In this document: one piece after another, positions 6,582 through 8,001 of the stretch
Layout: each line of letters starts with the position of its first letter
Numbering within the stretch: the first letter of the stretch is position 1
Source of the DNA: Acidobacteriota bacterium
GTDB taxonomy: Bacteria; Acidobacteriota; Polarisedimenticolia; Gp22-AA2
Assembly: GCA_027297005.1 (NCBI GenBank)
Contig: JAPUIN010000360.1
Coordinates: forward strand, 1 to 8,001
Direction: 5' to 3'
Length of the DNA: 8,001 bases
The notes under the pieces: generated by a model
The model's database searches: none
The model's input: only the letters and a program-made list of their open reading frames with translations
Told to the model about the DNA's origin: nothing
Translations under genes and position numbers: made by a program

Positions 6582-6776
6582 TCAGACGCCCCCGCTCTGA
6601 ACCTGGGTCTGGTTGTACGCGCCCATGATCAGAAACGTCTTGGACGTCTCGACCTCAACCCACCGGTGATAGACCTTCCGGCGGCCGGGATCGATCTGGT
6701 AAGAAACACTGTCAAATTGGAAATCGATCATGCCGTTTTGCTTCAGCTTCCCCTTCCGCTTACGCGTCTTCTTCAT
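6582..6776 (-). CDS. Small basic protein of unknown function under a sigma-54 promoter
   Basis: The product is 64 residues from the ATG at 6776. GGGAGG (6792-6787) lies ten bases upstream, and the sigma-54 promoter would start transcription near 6798; a TTG further upstream (6812) lies inside the promoter and is rejected. The N-terminus is strongly basic (MKKTRKRKGKLKQ), followed by a mixed beta-like stretch (MIDFQFDSVSYQIDPGRRKVYH, RWVEVETSKTFLIMGAY) and a polar tail (NQTQVQSGGV). There is no signal peptide, membrane helix or cysteine. I do not recognise the family; a nucleic-acid-binding or small regulatory role would fit the basic N-terminus but is only a guess. It faces away from the neighbouring sigma-54 activator gene across 283 bp, the usual arrangement of an activator and its target. 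Confidence 0.6.
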   Translation of the reverse strand: MKKTRKRKGKLKQNGMIDFQFDSVSYQIDPGRRKVYHRWVEVETSKTFLIMGAYNQTQVQSGGV

Positions 6777-6808
6777 ACCCTGAACCCCTCCCGCCTGCAT
6801 CATTATAC

Positions 6809-6824
6809 GCAAATTTCTTGCCAG
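6809..6824 (-). promoter_or_regulatory. -24/-12 (sigma-54) promoter of the 64-residue gene
   Basis: The minus strand reads CTGGCAAGAAATTTGCG with GG at 6822-6821 and GC at 6810-6809, exactly ten bases between them. The RpoN consensus is YTGGCACG-N4-TTGCW; only the C after TGGCA and the last W differ. The predicted start, about 12 bases past GC, is near 6798, just upstream of GGGAGG and the ATG at 6776. A TATAAT overlaps directly downstream (6807-6802) but has no matching -35, so it is a secondary possibility. The -24 half is also part of an inverted repeat ATTTCT-TGCC-AGAAAT (6813-6828), and ATCAGG-N6-CCTGAT (6827-6844) abuts it. Confidence 0.7.
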
Positions 6825-6844
6825 AAATCAGGTTATTTCCTGAT

Positions 6845-7059
6845 GAGTCCGTATTTGTGAGATGTCGATGATTTGGACTATTAAGATTATTGTTATTAGA
6901 CGGTTAGCAATTTCGACAATTGATTTAGGATCGACTTCTGCTCGAGCGGTTCTATCTGTTTCTGCTCAGTCAGTCAGTTTGACGTACCATCGGTTTGACC
7001 TCGATCCGCCAAAGTGACAGACTGCGGTTCAATCGATCCACTGCAAGTCTAGAGGGGAC
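6845..7059. promoter_or_regulatory. AT-rich divergent spacer with candidate activator sites
   Basis: This stretch is clearly richer in A/T than its surroundings and contains no credible gene. Possible activator sites upstream of the sigma-54 promoter are TGTCGA (6863-6868), its complement TCGACA (6913-6918) and TCGAC (6931-6935), about 65-135 bases before the predicted start. Other repeats are TTCTGCTC at 6936 and 6960, a (CAGT)3 run at 6967-6978, and GTTTGAC at 6977 and 6993. No clear promoter for the plus-strand activator gene was found; weak TTGACC at 6995 lacks a good -10. Confidence 0.35.
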
Positions 7060-8001
7060 ATGATTCCGGAAGGCAGACAGATCCTCATCATCGACGACCC
7101 CGGGGAGGCGCGCCACGTCCAGTCGGTCCTGCGGACACTCGGCCAGCAGGTGAGCATCACTTCGTCCGCTGCGGCAGCGCTTGACCTCGCCGCCCGCGGG
7201 GATTTTGATATGGCGCTCGTCGGGATCGAGCTCGCCGGGGAGGGCCCGGGCGGCCTGCTCAGTCGTCTGCGGGCGACCTCGCAGATTCCCTCGATTCTGG
7301 TCCTGGCCTGCCACGAACGTGCGCAGGATGCCATTCGAGCATTGGCGCGCGGGGCCGACGACTACCTTCTCAAGCCCCTGAATCGTATCGAGGTACACAG
7401 CCGGATCGGCCGCATCCTGCGCTGGCAGGATCTCGACCATCGCGTCCTGCGGATGCAGAAGGAGATGTCCCGCAAGTACCTTCTGGGAAATCTCGTCTGC
7501 CGATCCCCGGGCATGCGCAAGGTGAGGACGCAGATCATGCAGGTCGCCTCGGCGCGCAGTACTGTCCTGATCCGGGGGGAGAGCGGGGTCGGAAAGGAGC
7601 TGGTCGCAAAAGCGATCCACTATAACTCCACCAGGCGTGACGCGCCGTTCATCGCTATCAACTGCGCGGCCATCCCCGTAACCCTGATCGAAAGCGAACT
7701 GTTCGGCCACGAACGGGGATCGTTCACGGGGGCGTACGAGCGCCAGAAAGGGAAGTTCGAACTGGCGGATCGTGGGTCGATATTACTCGACGAGATCGGT
7801 GAGATGAACCTCGAGACCCAGGCGAAGCTTCTGCGCGTCCTGGAAGAGCGGGAGTTCATGAGGGTCGGTGGCGGCAGGGAGGTCCGGGTCGACGTCCGGG
7901 TCCTGGCGGCGACGAACAGCGATCTGGAATCGATGATCGCGCGGCGCCGATTCCGCGAGGATCTCTACTTCCGGTTGAAAGTGATCATCATCAATGTTCC
8001 C
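7060..8001 (+). CDS. NtrC-family sigma-54 activator with degenerate receiver domain (3' end outside window)
   Basis: The frame is open from ATG 7060 (AGAGGGG just upstream) to the right edge, 314 residues without a stop. Residues 5-121 are a receiver fold: acidic pair Asp12/Asp13, then LIID-, LVG-, LVLA- and YLLKP strands, with Lys105-Pro106 kept. The phospho-accepting Asp is replaced by Gly55 (MALVGIEL) and the switch Thr by Ala83. After a linker helix (122-140) comes the AAA+ sigma-54 interaction domain: Walker A GESGVGKE (173-180), INCAAIP (200-206), GSFTGA loop (220-225, Ser for the usual Ala), Walker B ILLDEIGEM (241-249), AATNSDL (283-289) and FREDLYFRL with arginine fingers (298-306). 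The remainder, normally the rest of AAA+ and a Fis-type HTH, lies beyond the window. It should be able to drive RpoN polymerase; the divergent small gene is the obvious candidate target. Confidence 0.92.
   Translation, partial: MIPEGRQILIIDDPGEARHVQSVLRTLGQQVSITSSAAAALDLAARGDFDMALVGIELAGEGPGGLLSRLRATSQIPSILVLACHERAQDAIRALARGADDYLLKPLNRIEVHSRIGRILRWQDLDHRVLRMQKEMSRKYLLGNLVCRSPGMRKVRTQIMQVASARSTVLIRGESGVGKELVAKAIHYNSTRRDAPFIAINCAAIPVTLIESELFGHERGSFTGAYERQKGKFELADRGSILLDEIGEMNLETQAKLLRVLEEREFMRVGGGREVRVDVRVLAATNSDLESMIARRRFREDLYFRLKVIIINVP

Noticed and set aside
6970..7710. Long minus-strand open frame of 246 codons
   Set aside because: It is antisense to the sigma-54 activator, whose plus-strand frame carries clear Walker, GSFTGA and arginine-finger motifs. 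The antisense product has no domain character.
1..8001. CRISPR array, tRNA, rRNA, toxin-antitoxin or defence system
   Set aside because: No regularly spaced repeats, no cloverleaf or rRNA-like sequence, and no paired small toxin/antitoxin genes were found.

Overview
This window is GC-rich DNA (G/C-biased third codon positions) from a Gram-negative bacterium: it carries an outer-membrane beta-barrel, a lipoprotein substrate-binding protein and a sigma-54 activator. Gene style and mixed convergent/divergent layout suggest an uncultured high-GC lineage (myxobacterial/deltaproteobacterial, Acidobacteriota or Eisenbacteria-like). That placement is a guess; no marker gene is present.

Layout. (1) 1-401 (+) is the 3' end of an outer-membrane beta-barrel gene. 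(2) 402-526 is a ~125 bp segment with imperfect inverted ends, bracketed by two copies of CTAG. Each copy supplies the stop codon of one of the two convergent genes, which looks like a MITE-type insertion with target duplication. (3) 527-2538 (-) is a two-gene operon: a four-helix membrane protein of unknown function, apparently leaderless, translationally coupled by ATGA to a group II PLP-dependent amino acid decarboxylase. (4) 2594-3100 (+) is a single-GAF protein of the free methionine-(R)-sulfoxide reductase type lacking one of the usual cysteines. (5) 3132-4777 (-) holds a DoxX-type membrane protein and, upstream of it, a BtuF-like lipoprotein. The reading frame of the lipoprotein appears broken at a run of nine G just before two tandem hairpins. 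(6) 5102-6415 (+) is a membrane-anchored GAF-GGDEF diguanylate cyclase with intact catalytic and inhibitory sites. (7) 6582-6776 (-) is a 64-residue basic protein of unknown function. (8) 7060 to the right edge (+) is an NtrC-family sigma-54 activator, cut off by the window end.

The most interesting part is the right end. The 64-residue gene has a near-consensus -24/-12 sigma-54 promoter and lies divergent from a sigma-54 activator across an AT-rich 283 bp spacer. The activator's receiver domain has Gly where the phospho-accepting Asp should be and Ala where the switch Thr should be, so it is probably not controlled by normal phosphorylation. These two genes may form a self-contained, previously undescribed sigma-54 module. 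The other genes point to signalling and redox sensing (c-di-GMP synthesis, GAF sensing), but nothing shows that all of them work in one pathway.
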